Source: Conoideocrella luteorostrata
Taxonomy: Eukaryota > Ascomycota > Sordariomycetes > Hypocreales > Clavicipitaceae
Length of the DNA stretch: 64,000 nucleotides
Reading direction: 5' to 3'
Assembly: GCA_032433595.1 (NCBI GenBank)
Contig: JASWJB010000014.1
Span: 215,134 to 279,133, forward strand
Shown piece by piece: positions 61,376 to 64,000 of the stretch. Position 1 is the first letter of the stretch; every line of letters starts with the position of its first letter. The notes below the pieces were generated by a model. That model was not told where the DNA came from, did no database searches, and was given only the letters and a program-made list of their open reading frames with translations. The position numbers and the translations under genes are program-made.

Positions 61376-63596
61376 ATGAGCTCAGTTACCTTGAACCCTG
61401 ATACCGCTCCTTGGGTCCCGAAAAACGCGAATGGATCGAGTACCACCAGCGATGTGAGCTTATTCGTATTGAATTTGTTCTGTTCTGTGACTGACTCGAC
61501 CTGAACCATCTAGGAGTCTAGCGATTCCAATGGCCATACCACTAATGGCTCTGACAAAACCCGCTCTACTACCACTAGTTTCACCGGATCTTTGAATGAT
61601 TCGGTCGCTTTCGACTTGTTGTCTCAAGCGCTGCGACGAGGCACTGACGTCAAAGAGGCGGTTTCCTAGAAGGAAACCGAGTCTCAGACTGCCGATTACG
61701 GATCAGCCAACTATGGTGACGCCCAGAAACGGGATTACCAACATGTAGGTTTCGTCGCTGAGCAAAGCCACTTTCACACTCCTGTTCCACAAGATCTGAA
61801 GCCTAGCCAGAATGGAATGCTAGTTCCAAACACCTTTGCTCATGGCCCGTTTTCGTCCCCTTGGGCTGGCCTGCCTGTAAGTCACTCTTACCAGTCTGTT
61901 TCTACCTTAATGAGCCCTGGACCAAATGGGAGGCCCGGAAACAATGGCTTCAACTCTGTTGGATTGATGAGCCCTGACAACGGTCGGGGTGGCACCTTTA
62001 CGGAGCCTCGAAATTACGCGCCAAGAACATCGGGAATGCCTCTTTCTGTCTCGAATGAGCCTCCTCCAAAGTTTGACTTGAGCTTGGCTAGGGTTGGCCA
62101 AGGAAATACCACGCAGAGCCCAATCAAGCAGCCTTCTCAGGCTGATATTACCTATGGTAATCAGAATGCTGGAAGCAATGCTGTTATTCCTTTTGGGACC
62201 CAGCAGGGCTCTGCAAATGACGATCAAGTTCGCGCTATGCGATCCAATCACCTGAACAGGTTAACTGCCACGGCGATAGGGTTACCGACACTCCAAACCG
62301 CTATGCAGCCAGAGAACTTCCCATTCATGGAAGCCGCACGACAAGCTGTCGCAGTGAACTACGGCGTGGTGAAGCTGAAGAATGTGAGGCTTGTCGCCTA
62401 TCCACGAATCTGAGGCGAAGTGGCCGCTGACATGAAAACCACAGATTCCCTTCGCTACGAAAAGATCAGAAGTCATCGCTTTCTTGGGACGTAACTCAAA
62501 GATTTTGAACGATTCTGACGAACCAGTGCACATTATCATGGAGAGGGTCACCAGTAAGACCATGGATGCGTACGTGGAATTTGTCACTTTAGATGATGCC
62601 AACAAAGCCGTTGAGAAACATCATCATCATAATCTGAATGGGCGAGTGAGCCGACTTGGCGATCGGCCCGTGGATGTTGAGCTTTCTAGCCAGGAAAACT
62701 TGATGAAGGACCTTTTCCCATTGGCCAAAGGTATTGTGTGGAATGGAGCGGTCCCAAAATTTAAGCCTTTTAACCCCCATGAGCCGTGGGATAACTTCAA
62801 AGGATTTGTTTCCGAGGAAGAAATGGTCATGCTTGTCAAGCACGTGGAAGTGCCACACCGGGTGAGCCTACTTCATATTTTGCTGGCCAAACTTCCACTA
62901 ATGTGCTACCAAGTCCCCATTCTCAAAAGATTGTCCTCAGCGTCCATATGAATGCTTGATAAGCACGCTGAAGAAATTCCCGTGGTATGCTACTGACCGT
63001 ATCACCATCAGCCAGCGTCGCGCTGCCTTCAAGGCTACCTGTGAACTTGCTCGACTGTTGTCACGCAGTATTAATAAGGAGGACGATCCGGTTAATTTGA
63101 ACATGCAACTCCATCGCCGACTTATCAATGCGGCGATGAAATGCCCCGGCTTTACACCCATGATGAAGGATGATGTTGCCTGTATTGCTGCGTTGTCTGA
63201 CATGGAAATGCGCGAGTACAACCAACCACGCTTTGCACACTGCTGGCGCCACCAGTACACCATTGCCTCAAAGCCCGACATCCCTCTTGATGTTCTCGAG
63301 GTATGACCATCATATGAATTCGATTTCTGGTCAACTAATGAAGGCTGACTTTCTTGCAGTGGTACATCGCTATTATCCGTGAGCAGACTCAGCGCGACGT
63401 TATGAGTCGACAGCATGCTGAGCGCACGGTACTACAGGAGAAGGGTTTGGAGACAGACATGTACTGGGGATACTTTTGGGCCGAACTCGGGTACGTTTTT
63501 GGACCTGTATTTGACCAGATGTCTCTGTCGCAGGCCGCCCATGCGGAGTTTTCGGCTGTTGAGCGCGTGCTCGGGCGCGCCTTGCCGTCTCAGTGA
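61376..63596 (+). CDS. RRM-type RNA-binding protein with in-frame stop
   Basis: A fungal protein with divergent RRM-like folds. Exons are 61376-61453, 61514-62383, 62445-62861, 62914-63300 and 63360-63596, all phase 0. The first RRM-like region begins VVKLKNIPFATKRSEVIAFL and continues with DAYVEFVTLDDANKAVEKHH; the C-terminal part (CPQRPYECLISTLKKFPW onward) is helical. The N-terminal 290 residues are Ser/Asn/Pro-rich. A TAG at 61667-61669 interrupts exon 2 in frame. The same frame stays coding on both sides, so this is a nonsense mutation, a sequencing error, readthrough, or the end of a 66-nt in-frame intron (61604-61669, GTCGCT donor, CACTGAC branch, TTTCCTAG acceptor). With that intron removed the product is 640 aa. 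No known function; likely mRNA metabolism. Confidence 0.75.
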
Positions 63597-64000
63597 CGGC
63601 TTGCTTGAATCAGACTCTGATTTGGAAATTCCTTGGGACTATTGAAAAGTTTCTTCGGGAATGGTATTTAAATACAAAATTTGGGACAGAAAACGGAAAT
63701 GTGTTAAGTTATTTGGCACGCGGTTGCTAATCCCCTTTGCCTGGGCATGTCACAGAGCAAGGATAGTCCGCTGTTTTATTAGGCACGAAAGTACGGGATA
63801 TGGGTTAGTTTAGGTTATAAGTGCCTGAAGGCTAGCGTCGGGCAGTGGGAGATTGACATCAAGCTGAGGCGTTATGCTATTTGCACCTGGGATGACATAA
63901 GGACAGGGAACAAACGACAATGACACGTAGTCTGGTTTCGGGCATGAATTGTGCCTTTCTTCGACTTCGAGGGGCTGCTGTATTAATTATTAAAAAAAAA
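63597..64000. other. 3' flank to window end
   Basis: 3' flank of the RRM gene; the window ends in an A run. No gene is seen. Confidence 0.5.

Noticed and set aside
1..64000. CRISPR arrays, bacterial operons, rRNA genes, prophage
   Set aside because: No regularly spaced repeats with unique spacers; all recognised genes are intron-bearing and eukaryotic.

Overview
This window is nuclear DNA of a filamentous ascomycete (Pezizomycotina). The evidence is 50-160 nt GT-AG introns with CTRAC-type branch sites, Zn2Cys6 regulators, a fungal monocarboxylate-porter homologue, and proteins whose layout matches fungal PAN3, UBP6, LSB5 and ARPC4. PAN3 and UBP6 read most like Sordariomycetes, possibly Hypocreales; that placement is inference from memory of the families. 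I see no bacterial operons, CRISPR array, rRNA or convincing tRNA. All gene models were spliced by eye from splice sites, reading phase and family similarity.

Layout. 0-17 kb is gene-dense: 3' part of an MFS monocarboxylate-porter homologue (+), RIM2-type mitochondrial carrier (-), Zn2Cys6 protein with a C-terminal cluster (-), LSM7 (+), PAN3 (-), ER UBA/UAS/UBX protein (+), VHS-GAT protein (+). 17-50 kb is sparse: one F-box protein (21.6-23.4 kb), one Zn2Cys6 regulator (31.9-33.3 kb, -) and one methyltransferase (49.0-50.1 kb), separated by gene-free stretches of about 4.2, 8.5 and 15.7 kb. 50-64 kb is ordinary again: SHB17-like phosphatase (-), a 93-residue membrane protein (+), UBP6 (-), ARPC4 (+) and an RRM-type protein with an in-frame stop (+). 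Annotated coding sequence is about 18 kb of 64 kb.

The genes are mostly unrelated housekeeping functions: mRNA decay and processing (PAN3, LSM7, RRM protein), ubiquitin/proteasome (UBX, UBP6, F-box), trafficking and actin (VHS-GAT, ARPC4), and metabolism or transport. I see no biosynthetic cluster and no obvious defence or novel enzymatic system.

The most unusual signal is non-coding. A 9-mer, TACGGAGTA (reverse complement TACTCCGTA), occurs exactly at least 21 times, against about 0.5 expected by chance. All copies lie outside coding exons, 12 of them in the 15.7 kb gap. Some form perfect hairpins, and one is interrupted by a MITE at its TA. Two MITE-like elements, several minisatellites, a start codon alone in its exon, an in-frame intron in UBP6 and a stop codon inside a possible exitron of the RRM gene are the other points of interest.
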